Below, one piece after another: positions 8,648 to 18,927 of a stretch of DNA of 64,000 nt. Position numbers and translations under genes: made by a program. The notes beneath the pieces are model-generated. The model saw only the letters and a program-made list of their open reading frames with translations. It made no database searches and was not told where the DNA came from. Origin of the DNA: Breznakibacter xylanolyticus (GTDB taxonomy: Bacteria > Bacteroidota > Bacteroidia > Bacteroidales > Marinilabiliaceae). Positions within the stretch are counted from its first letter, which is position 1. The number at the start of each line of letters is the position of its first letter. The DNA is taken from the NCBI RefSeq assembly GCF_003254275.1, contig NZ_QKZK01000001.1, positions 1 to 64,000 of the forward strand, written 5' to 3'.

Positions 8648-11600
8648 TTACAACCATCTTACCAGGTTGAAATCCTGCTTGTGAGCGAGGTTTTCGTTTT
8701 TGGGATACATGCGAATGCCGAAGTTGAATACACCCGGCAGCTTCAGTTGGTGCTTCATTTGGAAATAGACCTTAGAGCCTTCGTGTTTGACAACCACAAA
8801 TTCTTTGATTCCCATAATTTTGGTCGATGTTTCGTCGGTGGCATCGATGTACACCATTTCGAGTCCCACATCCACGCTGACCAGTTTTTTGAGATCCAGT
8901 ATAATGTTGACCACATAGGTGTCGCCAATGCCCAATTCATATTTCCAGATGTCGGGCATCTCGATGTCCAGCACCTCGATGTCATTCCAGCCCGCTGCTA
9001 CTTTTCGTTTCCAGGCCGCGATTTCAATGGCCTTTTCATAATCGTTGGCCTTGATGCGTTTGTAACGGCTGTAGAGCTTGTTGTAGAAACGATCCAGATA
9101 ATCGTCGAGCATCCGTTTGGTGGTGAAATCGGGAGCGATGTTCACAAACGAGTTTTTGATGTATTTCACCCATCCGGCCGGCACACCTTTGGCATCCTGG
9201 TCGTAGAAGAGTGGGATGACCTCATTTTCAAACATACTGTAAATGGTGGCCGCATCCAGTTCGTCCTGGAATTGTGCATTGGGATAAGTCTGTTTGTCAC
9301 TCAGGCACCAACCGGCACCTTCTTTGTATCCTTCGTACCACCAGCCGTCGAGTACGCTAAAGTTGAGCACCCCGTTGAGTTCGGCTTTCTGTCCGCTGGT
9401 TCCTGATGCTTCGAGAGGACGGGTAGGGGTGTTGAGCCACACATCGACGCCGCTCACCAATAGTTTTCCCAGTTCCATGTCGTAATTCTCGAGGAAGATG
9501 ATTTTGCCAATAAATTCGGGGCGACGCGAAATCTCCACAATGTGGCGAATCAATCCTTGTCCGGCGCCATCGGCCGGGTGAGCCTTACCGGCAAAGATGA
9601 ATTGTACCGGTCGGTTGGGGTTGTTGACAATGCGCGCCAGTCGTTCCAGGTCGGTGAACAGCAGGTGAGCACGTTTGTAGGTTGCAAATCGACGAGCGAA
9701 GCCGATGGTGAGGGCGTTGTCGTCGATGCTTTTGATCACCTCGACAATTTGCGATGGGTCTTCATGACGGTTCACCATGTTCTTCTCGATTCTCACCTTG
9801 ATGGAGTCGAGCAGTCGTTTGCGCAGGATCTTGCGGATGTCCCAGATTCTGTCGTCAGCAATGTTGTAGATGCGTTCCCAGAATTTTTTGTTACTCACAT
9901 CTTTAAGGAAGTCGTTGTCGAATTCTTTCGCAAAGAAACGTTGCCATTCGGCCGACATCCAGGTGCCGTAGTGCACGCCGTTGGTGACAAATCCGATGGG
10001 AACCTCTTCGGTGAAATAGCCTTTCCAATTGTCCTTGAACATGTTTTTGCTCACTTCGCCGTGCAGCCAGCTCACGCCGTTGACTTCCTGCGACGTTTTG
10101 AGTGCCAGGATGCTCATTGAGAATTTCTCGTGCGGGTCATTCATTCGTTCGCGTCCCAGGTTGAAGAAGTCTTCCCACGAGATGTTGAGTTTTTCGGGGA
10201 TGTGCCGCAGGTAAACGCGGAACATGTCCTCGTCAAATGAGTCGTGACCGGCCGGCACAGGCGTATGGGTGGTGAAGAGCGAAGAAGAACGCACAATTTC
10301 CAACGCCTCGGCAAAGCTTCGTTTTTTCTCCACCAGGTTGGTCATGCGTTCCACGTTAATGAGTGCCGCATGTCCTTCGTTACAGTGACAGATGTCATAG
10401 TTGATGTCGAGGGCATTGAGCAGTCGGATGCCGCCAAAACCCAATAATATCTCCTGTTTGAGACGGTTTTCCCAGTTTCCGCCGTAGAGTTTATGCGTAA
10501 TCTCGCGATCCTCGTGGTTGTTGAGTTTATGGTCGGTGTCGAGCAGGTACAAGGGGACGCGTCCCACTTGAGCTTTCCACACTTTGGCATGTACCACCCG
10601 TCCGGGGAGGTCAACGGTCACACAGAGAGCTTCGCCATTTTCGGATCGCACCTCTTCGAGGGGCAACTGCGAGAACTCCTGTCCATCGTAGTTGGCCATT
10701 TGATCCCCATTGAGGGAGAGCGTTTGGCGGAAGTAACCGAAGCGGTACATCAAGCCCACGGCCACCATGTTGACGTTGCAGTCGCTGGCTTCTTTGAGGT
10801 AATCGCCGGCCAGGATTCCCAATCCCCCCGAGTATATTTTCAAGATGGAGTTAAGACCATATTCCATGCTGAAGTAAGCGATGCACTGCTCGGTGGAGAA
10901 GGGACGAGCCAAATAATCCTCCAGGTCTTTTTGCAGTTTGTCGACGCGAGCAATGAAGTTTTTGTCTGAAGCCAGTTGTTCCAGTCGGTCGAATGAAACC
11001 TTGTCGAGCAGTTGGATGGGGTTTTTCCCTGTCGATTCCCACAGGTGTGAGTCAATTTCCATGAACAGTTCAATGGCTTCGTAATTCCATGTCCACCAAA
11101 GGTTACGAGAGATGGTGTGGAGGGCACTGATCCGTTCGGGGAGTTTAGATTTTACAACGATTTTCTTCCAAACGGGAAGATTACTGGTTTCGGGTTTCAC
11201 TTTGATGCGAGCTTCAGTTTGTACGACATTAAATAAGTTACGACGATTGTTGACCTCTTTGAGGGCGATGTCGTAAGCTTTAAAATAGTGTTTGATTAAG
11301 GCATCCCATTCGACATGGGAAGCGATTTTTTGCGTTTTAGCGGGTAGTTCTGCGACTTTTTGAGCAGAGAGGGAGCAGAACTTGCGAATCACTTCGGTGA
11401 TTTCGGAGGCCATTTGCTGTTGGTTGGAGTCGTTGCGTTCCAACACGGCCAGTCCGTCTTCGATGCCTTTGCTGAATTCGCGGGCAAAAAGGCCAAAACC
11501 AGCCAATGTGGTGGTGATGGTGGGCACGCCAAAAGCGAGGCTTTCGACGGGTGTGTAACCCCACGGTTCATAGTAGGAGGGGAACACGGTGATATCCATT

Positions 11601-12895
11601 CCAATGAGCAGGTCGTAGTAGTGCATGTTAAAGACCCCGTCGTTGCCATTGAGGTACGAGGGGACAAAAATGAGCTTTACCCGATCCGATTGGTTGTTAC
11701 TCAGGTGGATGTCCTGTATCTTATTGATGATGGGGTCGTAGCCCAAGTCGTTCAACCCGTGTGTGAGAAAAGGGTTGTCGATTTTAATGTTGGCATTTGG
11801 GTTCGCCAGTTTTTCGATAAGGTCTTTTCTCGGGCCGTAAGTGTTGGCCGGGATGAGCACGAAAGCGACCACTTCTTTGCATTTGCTGTCGGACGATTCG
11901 TTCATGAGCTTGAGAGCGTCCATGAACACGTCAATCCCTTTGTTGCGGAATTCGTATCGGCCACTGTTGGCCACAAAGAGCGTTTTGTCGTCCAGTTGAT
12001 AGCCCAGTAACGCTTCGGCGACGGTTTTAAGTTTTGCCCGAGCGGTTTTGCGTTTCTCCAGATAGTCTTCGTTTTTGGGGACAAAGTCCTCTTCGAAGCC
12101 GTTTGGCGTGACTTCATCGACCTCACGTCCCAGGAATTGGTAGCACTCCTTGGCTGTAATTTTAGAGACAGTGGTAAAACAGTCGACATTTTGGGCGGCT
12201 GCTTTTTCGATGGAATGTTTTGATACCACGTTAAGCTCCGTCGCCTTGGCGTCGCCATCAAAAGCATCGAGGTGGTCGTAAAACAGGATGCCATGACCCG
12301 ATAACGAACGGCCCACAGTGGTGGCGTGTGTGGTAAAGATGGTTCCCACGGGTGGGAGTTCACGTTTGAGATACAAAGCCCCACTTCCGGTCATCCATTC
12401 GTTAAAATGCGCCACCACCTTGGTGTTGACGGTCAGGTAACATTTGTAAAAACTTTCAATGACTTTGCCCACAGAGTAACCAAAGAGCACAGGCTCGATG
12501 TAGTCCCATTGGCCACTGATGCTGTCCACTTTGTATTGTTCCCAGTATTTGGCGAGTATCTCATTTTTTTGTTGAACAAAAGGAGAGAAATCCACCAGGA
12601 AGACGATGGGTTTGCATATCAAGTTCCAATGGCCGATTTTCACATGGAGACCCTCTTTACGCAGCACTTGTTGCCATTCGGGAAAGAGGGATGAGTCATC
12701 AATAAATTCGGGGTTTTGCTCGGGTCCGCGCCAAACATCGGGTCCAATAAAGATGATGTTTTCCTGAAACTCTTGCATTAGGGTGAGTGCTTTGGTGGCA
12801 AGCACCGTGTGGATGCCTCCCATTTTGTTGCACACTTCCCAGCTGGTCTCAAAGACGTAATCCGGCTTTAAATAGCTGTCTAACATATTAATCAA
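8648..12895 (-). CDS. Glycogen synthase (GT3-like) / alpha-glucan phosphorylase (GT35) fusion
   Basis: This 1,415-residue protein has two enzyme domains. Residues about 1-560 resemble eukaryotic-type glycogen synthase (GT3): ETSWEVCNKMGGIHTVL at the N-terminus and YYEPWGYTPVESLAFG near residue 441, the donor-site acid motif. Residues about 580-1415 are an alpha-glucan phosphorylase of the short GT35 type: LWWTWNYEAIELF near 600, AYFSMEYGLNSILKIYSGGLG, and GTSGQKAELNG near 1168, whose lysine should bind pyridoxal phosphate. Domains that build and degrade the polymer are therefore on one chain. Such fusions occur in Bacteroidetes. The gene is last in the operon, 200 bp after the GH57 gene. The start could also be the second Met (codon 4). 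Confidence 0.92.
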   Translation of the reverse strand: MINMLDSYLKPDYVFETSWEVCNKMGGIHTVLATKALTLMQEFQENIIFIGPDVWRGPEQNPEFIDDSSLFPEWQQVLRKEGLHVKIGHWNLICKPIVFLVDFSPFVQQKNEILAKYWEQYKVDSISGQWDYIEPVLFGYSVGKVIESFYKCYLTVNTKVVAHFNEWMTGSGALYLKRELPPVGTIFTTHATTVGRSLSGHGILFYDHLDAFDGDAKATELNVVSKHSIEKAAAQNVDCFTTVSKITAKECYQFLGREVDEVTPNGFEEDFVPKNEDYLEKRKTARAKLKTVAEALLGYQLDDKTLFVANSGRYEFRNKGIDVFMDALKLMNESSDSKCKEVVAFVLIPANTYGPRKDLIEKLANPNANIKIDNPFLTHGLNDLGYDPIINKIQDIHLSNNQSDRVKLIFVPSYLNGNDGVFNMHYYDLLIGMDITVFPSYYEPWGYTPVESLAFGVPTITTTLAGFGLFAREFSKGIEDGLAVLERNDSNQQQMASEITEVIRKFCSLSAQKVAELPAKTQKIASHVEWDALIKHYFKAYDIALKEVNNRRNLFNVVQTEARIKVKPETSNLPVWKKIVVKSKLPERISALHTISRNLWWTWNYEAIELFMEIDSHLWESTGKNPIQLLDKVSFDRLEQLASDKNFIARVDKLQKDLEDYLARPFSTEQCIAYFSMEYGLNSILKIYSGGLGILAGDYLKEASDCNVNMVAVGLMYRFGYFRQTLSLNGDQMANYDGQEFSQLPLEEVRSENGEALCVTVDLPGRVVHAKVWKAQVGRVPLYLLDTDHKLNNHEDREITHKLYGGNWENRLKQEILLGFGGIRLLNALDINYDICHCNEGHAALINVERMTNLVEKKRSFAEALEIVRSSSLFTTHTPVPAGHDSFDEDMFRVYLRHIPEKLNISWEDFFNLGRERMNDPHEKFSMSILALKTSQEVNGVSWLHGEVSKNMFKDNWKGYFTEEVPIGFVTNGVHYGTWMSAEWQRFFAKEFDNDFLKDVSNKKFWERIYNIADDRIWDIRKILRKRLLDSIKVRIEKNMVNRHEDPSQIVEVIKSIDDNALTIGFARRFATYKRAHLLFTDLERLARIVNNPNRPVQFIFAGKAHPADGAGQGLIRHIVEISRRPEFIGKIIFLENYDMELGKLLVSGVDVWLNTPTRPLEASGTSGQKAELNGVLNFSVLDGWWYEGYKEGAGWCLSDKQTYPNAQFQDELDAATIYSMFENEVIPLFYDQDAKGVPAGWVKYIKNSFVNIAPDFTTKRMLDDYLDRFYNKLYSRYKRIKANDYEKAIEIAAWKRKVAAGWNDIEVLDIEMPDIWKYELGIGDTYVVNIILDLKKLVSVDVGLEMVYIDATDETSTKIMGIKEFVVVKHEGSKVYFQMKHQLKLPGVFNFGIRMYPKNENLAHKQDFNLVRWL

Positions 12896-13098
12896 TTAGC
12901 GTTTTTGGTTTGAATATAGCCCATCGTTCCATGCGCCATGGCGATTGTTCGATCTGCAACCGTCAGTGAATTCCGGGAGTTATCGATCCCGGTAAGGAAT
13001 GTGACGTCACGGATCGGATGGATGCTCCATGTCCGTGGCGTTCAAGCTTTCCAATAATGCGTCAAATTCCGGTGACCTGCCTACCAGAGCCTCTCCGT
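12896..13098. other. Gap inside the glycogen operon
   Basis: These 203 bp hold no open frame I can support. They contain small palindromes (ccggga-N8-tcccgg around 12975-12994, gtgacgtcac near 13000) but no T-tract on the minus strand, so I see no clear terminator. A separate promoter for the fusion gene is possible but not recognised. Confidence 0.4.
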
Positions 13099-14433
13099 CT
13101 ATACATTGCTTTTCTCGGCTTTGGCAGCAGGTTTTGACTTTTTTTCGCGCATCTTTTTTAGTTCAGCCTCGAGTTTCATAATTTTCTCGTCCTTTTTCTC
13201 GAGCAATGTCGAAAGGTTAGCCAGTTCCACGTCCTGATTATTTTCGGGCACCGCAGCATGTATTCGGATGCTGAAGTCGCTCAGGGCGTTCATGTAATTA
13301 ATGAAAGCCTCGTAGGGCGTTTCGTAAGGATTAAAATAGCTGTGCACGGCACCGTCGGAGAAATACTTGGTGCACATGTAATAAAGGTGATCGCTGGTTT
13401 GCAGGTAAAGCCAGTCTTTCATCAGTTTAGGATCCTGACATTTGTTGACTTTAGGCAGCAGCGCATACATTTTATTGAAGGCTTCCTGTTGCATTTCGTT
13501 TCCGAGCCAAGCAGTCAAGTCTCGTTCCTCGTCGGCCCAGCTGATCGGGTTGGGCACATGAATTGGCGAGACCGGTTGCAGTTTGTCGGCGATTTCGGAA
13601 GGCGTGGCAAACTGGAAATTGGATTTTTTGAGGACAGCACCCGGAAGTGCGCCTAAGAAATCGAAAATTCCTGTTTCGCGCCATTGGTGTTCTCCAAAGG
13701 TTTCGTAGTCCATGAAGAGGTTCACCACCTCATCTTTGCCATCAATTTGGTTGAGCCAGTCCACATATTTGTCGGCAGTGAGGGGCCATTGGCTCCAGTT
13801 TTGGTTGCTGAACCGGAAGGCGATGTCGTCGCTCAAAACGTAATTGCGCAAGAGGACTTTGAGGCGTGGGTTGATGGCGTTGCAGTAGAGGTAGTTAGGG
13901 CTCTTCCATCCCAAGATGTGTTTGGCACCTTCGGTGAGCATCACTTTGTACCCCATTGACGCGACCATTTCGCCCAGCAGATCCGAATAAATCATCTCGG
14001 TGTTACGGAAAGCAGTGGGTTTTTGACCAAAGAGTTCTTCGATGTTATTGGCATGCAACTCCACCTGACGTTTAAACTCGTTGGGATCTTTGAGTGCGAC
14101 CAGTGAATGCGCCCATGTTTCGGCCAGAAATTCCACCTGACCGGTTTGCGCCAGTTGTTGAAAGCTCTCGAGAACTTCGGGAGCGTACAGTCGGAATTGT
14201 TCCAGGGCGACCCCCGAGATAGAGAAGGAAACTTTGAATTTGCCTTTGTGTTTGTGAATGAGTTTTAGCAATAGTTCGTTGGTCGGGAGGTATGACTTGG
14301 CCACCACCTTTCGCATGACCGATTCATTGGTGTAATCATCGTAATAGTAGTGATCATTTCCGATGTCAAAGAAGCGGTATCGTCGTAAGCGGAGGGGTTG
14401 GTGTACCTGGAAACAAAAACAAATATTCCTCAT
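13099..14433 (-). CDS. Glycoside hydrolase family 57 (alpha-amylase / glucanotransferase type)
   Basis: The protein of 444 residues from this start is a GH57 (beta/alpha)7-barrel enzyme acting on alpha-1,4-glucans. FQVHQP at the N-terminus is GH57 region 1; FLAETWAHSLVAL contains the likely nucleophile Glu; LFMDYETFGEHQW contains the likely acid/base Asp. The last 40 residues are a charged coiled-coil tail (LLEKKDEKIMKLEAELKKM). The upstream ATG at 14508 shares a base with the stop of the preceding gene (TAATG) and would add 25 non-conserved residues. I prefer MRNICFCFQVHQP but coupling makes the longer form possible. No signal peptide, so it is intracellular, as expected for glycogen metabolism. 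Confidence 0.88.
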   Translation of the reverse strand: MRNICFCFQVHQPLRLRRYRFFDIGNDHYYYDDYTNESVMRKVVAKSYLPTNELLLKLIHKHKGKFKVSFSISGVALEQFRLYAPEVLESFQQLAQTGQVEFLAETWAHSLVALKDPNEFKRQVELHANNIEELFGQKPTAFRNTEMIYSDLLGEMVASMGYKVMLTEGAKHILGWKSPNYLYCNAINPRLKVLLRNYVLSDDIAFRFSNQNWSQWPLTADKYVDWLNQIDGKDEVVNLFMDYETFGEHQWRETGIFDFLGALPGAVLKKSNFQFATPSEIADKLQPVSPIHVPNPISWADEERDLTAWLGNEMQQEAFNKMYALLPKVNKCQDPKLMKDWLYLQTSDHLYYMCTKYFSDGAVHSYFNPYETPYEAFINYMNALSDFSIRIHAAVPENNQDVELANLSTLLEKKDEKIMKLEAELKKMREKKSKPAAKAEKSNV

Positions 14434-14507
14434 GTCATGAAATTTATTAGGGTTAGGGGAACGATGGTTGTCGGTCCTCATAAAAAATAGTTCAAACGAA
14501 TCATTCA

Positions 14508-15797
14508 TTAATTGGCCAAAGCCATGTCATATACCTCTTTGACTTTACGTGCCGAATGTTCCCATTGCAGGTTGTCGACCTCTATTTTTCCGTGTTTGAT
14601 AAACATCTGCGACAAAGCCGGGTAGTTGAGTACGCCATAGATGGCATCGGCCATGGCATCGACGTCCCAGAAGTTTGTTTTGAGGGCGTAGGTTAAAATT
14701 TCGGCCACACCCGACTGGTGGGAGATGAGAACAGGGACATTGCTTTGCATGGCCTCGAGGGGCGAAATACCGAAGGGTTCCGATACGGAAGGCATGACAT
14801 ACAGGTCGCTAATTTTTAGCATTTTAAAGACGTCTTCGCCTCTGAGGAATCCTGTGAAATGGAATTTGTGGGTGATGCCCAGTTCGGCGGCACGGCGCAC
14901 CATTCGTTCCATCATGTCACCGCTCCCGGCCATCACAAATCGGACATTGTCCATTTTACGGATGACCTTGTTGGCCGCTTCGATGAAGAATTCGGGGCCT
15001 TTTTGCATGGTGATGCGACCCAGGAAAGTGACGATTTTTTCGGCCACCCCTTTTTGGATGTCGTCCCATTCGCTTTTACGCACGGGGTCGACGGCATTGT
15101 AGACGGTCACGACCTTATGAGCCGGGATTCCGTATTTTTCGATGACGATGTTGCGGGTGAGGTTGCTCACGGTGATGACCATGTCTGCCGCTTCCATGCC
15201 CTGTTTTTCGATGTTATAGACGGTTGGATTGACGCTACCGCCGCTTCGGTCGAAGTCGGTGGCATGAACATGCACCACCAGGGGTTTTCCCGAGGCTTCC
15301 TTGGCTGCGATACCGGCAGGATAGGCGAGCCAGTCGTGTGCGTGAATGACATCGAAGTCGTTGTCCTGGGCAATCACGTTGGCCACAATGGCGTAGTTGG
15401 TGATTTCCTGAAGCAGGTCGGCGCCATATTTTCCCGAGAAGTCAATTTTGCCTTCGGCATTGGTTTGGATGTAACGGAAACTACCGGAAACTTCGGACCG
15501 GGTGAGTCGCCAAAAATCGTCGGGGTCGACATAAGGCACGAGCTTAGAGCCCACCTCGATGTATCCCAATACTTTTTTGAAATTGGAGAGACTAAGTTCG
15601 CGTTGAGCGACAGGAATTTGGTTGGCACCAACCAGTTGCATGGCACTTTGATCCTCATCGCCGTAGGCTTTTGGAACCACGAACAGAACATCCACGTCGG
15701 GGATGTGAGACAAGCCACGGGTGAGACCGTAGCAGGCAGTGCCCAAACCTCCGGAGATATGAGGGGGGAACTCCCATCCAAACATTAAAACTTTCAT
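14508..15797 (-). CDS. GT4-family glycosyltransferase, likely glycogen/glucan synthase
   Basis: This 429-residue GT-B enzyme starts with MKVLMFGWEFPPHISGGLG, the phosphate-binding start used by bacterial glycogen synthases and related GT4 enzymes. It continues with VIHAHDWLAYPAG, a hinge with TFLGRITMQKGPEFFIEAA, and the donor-binding motif MPSVSEPFGISPLEAM (E-x7-E). It lies 3 bp after the debranching enzyme and its stop touches the GH57 start, so the three are co-translated. Context suggests alpha-glucan synthesis from a nucleotide sugar; the donor is not determined by sequence. It gives the operon a second synthase besides the GT3 domain of the fusion protein. Confidence 0.88.
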   Translation of the reverse strand: MKVLMFGWEFPPHISGGLGTACYGLTRGLSHIPDVDVLFVVPKAYGDEDQSAMQLVGANQIPVAQRELSLSNFKKVLGYIEVGSKLVPYVDPDDFWRLTRSEVSGSFRYIQTNAEGKIDFSGKYGADLLQEITNYAIVANVIAQDNDFDVIHAHDWLAYPAGIAAKEASGKPLVVHVHATDFDRSGGSVNPTVYNIEKQGMEAADMVITVSNLTRNIVIEKYGIPAHKVVTVYNAVDPVRKSEWDDIQKGVAEKIVTFLGRITMQKGPEFFIEAANKVIRKMDNVRFVMAGSGDMMERMVRRAAELGITHKFHFTGFLRGEDVFKMLKISDLYVMPSVSEPFGISPLEAMQSNVPVLISHQSGVAEILTYALKTNFWDVDAMADAIYGVLNYPALSQMFIKHGKIEVDNLQWEHSARKVKEVYDMALAN

Positions 15798-15800
15798 AGG

Positions 15801-17741
15801 TTAGCTATATTTCTCGGTTAAATGTATCACTTTCAGGATGGCCGCCACGTTCCAGGCCATCGACACGGCACCCTTACCCTTGTGAGGGGGTGTTCCGGTG
15901 AAAAATTCAGGGATGGTACCCAGGCAGTGGTCATACATCTCCTCGTCAAATCCTTCCATGATGCCTTTGATGAACGGCAACCCACCTCTTTTGTGGAGAC
16001 CCAGGTATGTTTCGGCAAAGAAGCCGAAAAGCCAAGGCCAAACGCATCCTTGGTGGAGAGCCAAGTCGCGGGAGAAGGGTTCGTGTTCAATGACACCCCT
16101 GAAATTTGCATCAGAAGGGGACAAGGTACGCAAGCCTTTGGGAGTAAGCAACTCTTTTTTTACGATGTCGATGACTGATTTTTTCTGTTCGGGGCTCAGG
16201 GGTGAGAATTCGAAGGCAGCAGCGAAGACCTGGTTGCAACGGATGCTCCAGTCCTTACGATGCCCGTCGATGCAATCGGCCAGATATCCGCGTTGATCGT
16301 TCCAGTATGCATTGATGAATGCATCGCCGACTTTTTCGGCAATGGGTTTCCATTTTTTGATGAATGCATTGTCTTTGGCCAGTCCGGCTTCGTAGATAGA
16401 GAAACAGATGGCGTTGTACCAAAGGGCATTGAGTTCGACGGGCATGCCGGCTCGGGGCACCACGGGGTTTCCTTGCACCATGGCATTCATCCAGGTGAGG
16501 GGCACGCCTTGTTTACGGGCGTCGATGAGTCCGTTATCCTGAATGTGGATGTATGGGATTTTGGGGTTGAGGTAGTAGTCGAGTATTTTTTTAAGCAGCT
16601 CGCCGTAGGTGGCCCAGATGTTTTTCGTATCATAAAGCGTCTTACACTCTTGCAGGGTGTGGAATAGCCAAAGGGGGACGTCCACATCTTTGAATTTAGC
16701 CGCCAGTTCTTCGGAAGTTCCGTTGAGGTAGTCGGCTTCAATTTGTGCGATGGTGGTGTCCAGGACATCGTGAAATGGCTTGAGGTCTTTTTGGAAAAGG
16801 AAAAGCCCGGGGAGAGCCACCAGCGTGTCGCGCAGACGGCTTCCATACCAGTGGTAGCCGGCCACCAGTTCGGTTTTGCCTTTGTTGATGAGCAGGAACT
16901 GCGACGCCGCGTTTAAGAGGTTGTTGAGCAGGGTATCGCGGGGGATTCGTTTTTTTGCTTCGCGGGTAAATTTGGCTTTTAATCCGCCTGTTTTGACGGG
17001 AGCTGTTGAAGCCGAAAAAATGATGCTTTCACCTTTTTCGATGGGTATTTCGAAGTAGCCGGGCACGTAAAGATCCTCCTGGAAATCATATCCACGTTCC
17101 CATTCCTTGATATACTCGATGTCGCGGTACCAGTTTGGGAAGGGGATGTATTCGTTTTCTTTGCTGATTTGCAGGTTCAGGTCGGGAAAGTCCTGGTAGA
17201 GGCATAGTTTGATGCCGTTTCCGATGGTGTCGAAGTGAGTATTGGCCAACAGGTTTTGACGCGTGAGTTGGTGCACACTTCGGAAGGCGACATAAGGTTT
17301 GAACCGCAGCGTGGTTGCCGAGTGAGCCTCTTCGAGGGTGTATCGCATGAGGACCTGCTCTTCGTTTTCGGACATGAGCAACTCGTAGGAGAGCACGACT
17401 CCCCCCACCCGGTAAGTTACTTTAGGGATGCTGTCAATCTCCAGATTGCGGATGTATTTGTGTCCTTTGGGTTCGTAATGGTTGCCAGGGTATTTGTGAA
17501 TGCCCAGGTTGAAGACCTTGTCGTGTTGAATGACTGATACGTCGAGGTTTGAAAGCAGGACGTGACGTTCGTTGTTGAATTTTTCGATGGGGCAAACCAA
17601 CAGGCCGTGGTATTTGCGGGTGTTGCATCCCACCAGCGTGGTACTGGCATACGAGCCGGAACGATTGGTTCGCAGTATTTCACGAAACAGAGAGTATTCG
17701 AGGTTAATGAGTTTCGATTTGTCGAGCTGAAAATAGACCAT
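15801..17741 (-). CDS. Glycogen debranching enzyme (amylo-alpha-1,6-glucosidase type)
   Basis: The 646-residue protein has the bacterial/archaeal GDE layout. An N-terminal beta-sandwich (about 1-270) contains the signature EILRTNRSGSYASTTLVG and NTRKYHGLLV; the C-terminal GH133-like (alpha/alpha)6 barrel contains GYHWYGSRLRDTLVALPGL, DARKQGVPLTWMNA and a late HQGCVWPWLFG. It removes alpha-1,6 branches of glycogen. It is the first gene of the minus-strand glycogen operon. I do not recognise a clear promoter in the 202 bp between it and the GSCFA gene (17742-17943). Confidence 0.92.
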   Translation of the reverse strand: MVYFQLDKSKLINLEYSLFREILRTNRSGSYASTTLVGCNTRKYHGLLVCPIEKFNNERHVLLSNLDVSVIQHDKVFNLGIHKYPGNHYEPKGHKYIRNLEIDSIPKVTYRVGGVVLSYELLMSENEEQVLMRYTLEEAHSATTLRFKPYVAFRSVHQLTRQNLLANTHFDTIGNGIKLCLYQDFPDLNLQISKENEYIPFPNWYRDIEYIKEWERGYDFQEDLYVPGYFEIPIEKGESIIFSASTAPVKTGGLKAKFTREAKKRIPRDTLLNNLLNAASQFLLINKGKTELVAGYHWYGSRLRDTLVALPGLFLFQKDLKPFHDVLDTTIAQIEADYLNGTSEELAAKFKDVDVPLWLFHTLQECKTLYDTKNIWATYGELLKKILDYYLNPKIPYIHIQDNGLIDARKQGVPLTWMNAMVQGNPVVPRAGMPVELNALWYNAICFSIYEAGLAKDNAFIKKWKPIAEKVGDAFINAYWNDQRGYLADCIDGHRKDWSIRCNQVFAAAFEFSPLSPEQKKSVIDIVKKELLTPKGLRTLSPSDANFRGVIEHEPFSRDLALHQGCVWPWLFGFFAETYLGLHKRGGLPFIKGIMEGFDEEMYDHCLGTIPEFFTGTPPHKGKGAVSMAWNVAAILKVIHLTEKYS

Positions 17742-17943
17742 AGATGTTACAGATTAGGGAAATGAGACAACATAGACCCCTGTCGGCATTATTAAAGGCG
17801 TCAGGGGAAGGAAAGAGAAGGAGTGATTGTTGCCCGAAAGCATTGCGCGTTTGGACAAAGCAAACGAGACTCAGGATGTGGTTGCGGATAATGAGAACGT
17901 AGTGGGTTGCATAGGTTGTTGATAATGTGGTTAGTAAAAAATG

Positions 17944-18927
17944 TTAACGGATTTTATTTTGAAAGAATAACAAATCATCATTCAGGTCGAGCAGGGGAAA
18001 TTTCTGTTTTACCTGCTCAATCCGTGTCATCATATTCCGCACAAACTGCAGATAGGCATCCGTATCAGGGTGCAACGGCCGATGATGACGAGCACAGACA
18101 ATGGGCTCCATGGCCTTGCAACAGGCCACTGTCTCCCGGTTGAACCAACTCCCCGCAAATTTCTCCCACACATAATCAATGGCCACCGACGAAGGGTGCA
18201 GCATGTCGTCGTCAAAGAAACGGTAGTCCCTGAGGTCATCCAAGACGATCTCGTAGGCCGGGAAATAGGAGGCGCACTCAAAGAGTTTACACAATTGATC
18301 AACAGCCAGTAACAGGACTGCTTTGCTCAATTGGTTTCCGTTTGCGCCATCTTTCCAGTGCCTGACGGGGCTCACCGTCAAAACAATCTGAACACCCGGG
18401 TTTATCTCCAACAACTCGATCAGGAGTTTTTTGTACAGCTCCACGATGCGATCCACACACAAACGATATCGGTTGAAGTTTTTGTCGGGCAATTTGTGGC
18501 AGTTTGCCACGATTTGCTGCGTTTCAACCCATTCGTAAACCCAGGATGTGCCAAATGTAAGAAATAAATAATTACAGTGACGAATTTCGTGAGACGCTTT
18601 GACGAGTGACCGATTTATGGCGTTTAAAGTTTGATCCATGTCGGACGAAGAGAAGCAACCGTGGTGTGCAAAGCTGTGCCAGATGCCCTGATGTTGGATG
18701 AGGTCGTTAGAGGTATATTCAGTTGTGGCAATCATTCGACGGATGGCCATCGCGATGGACATGGGGTTGAAAAGAATGCCAAAGGGGTTGACCAAGGCGT
18801 TCATGCGATTGTCGATGAATCGTTTTCCGATGTTTTCGGCAAAGCAGGATCCCATGCAGAGGATGTGGTCGGCATAGTCGATGCGGCGGGGGGCTTCGGG
18901 AGGTGTGATTTCGGTTCGGAGTTGCAT
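17944..18927 (-). CDS. GSCFA domain protein
   Basis: The 327-residue protein carries the name-giving motif as MGSCFAENIGKRF near residue 26, then NPFGILFNP and FLTFGTSWVYE, the conserved blocks of this family, and HPSSVAIDYVWEKF near the C-terminus. GSCFA proteins look like SGNH/GDSL-fold hydrolases: the Ser of GSCF, the Asn/Gly blocks and the late D-x-x-HPS match the catalytic blocks of that fold. The substrate is unknown. No signal peptide is visible. It stands alone, on the same strand as the glycogen operon. Confidence 0.85.
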   Translation of the reverse strand: MQLRTEITPPEAPRRIDYADHILCMGSCFAENIGKRFIDNRMNALVNPFGILFNPMSIAMAIRRMIATTEYTSNDLIQHQGIWHSFAHHGCFSSSDMDQTLNAINRSLVKASHEIRHCNYLFLTFGTSWVYEWVETQQIVANCHKLPDKNFNRYRLCVDRIVELYKKLLIELLEINPGVQIVLTVSPVRHWKDGANGNQLSKAVLLLAVDQLCKLFECASYFPAYEIVLDDLRDYRFFDDDMLHPSSVAIDYVWEKFAGSWFNRETVACCKAMEPIVCARHHRPLHPDTDAYLQFVRNMMTRIEQVKQKFPLLDLNDDLLFFQNKIR

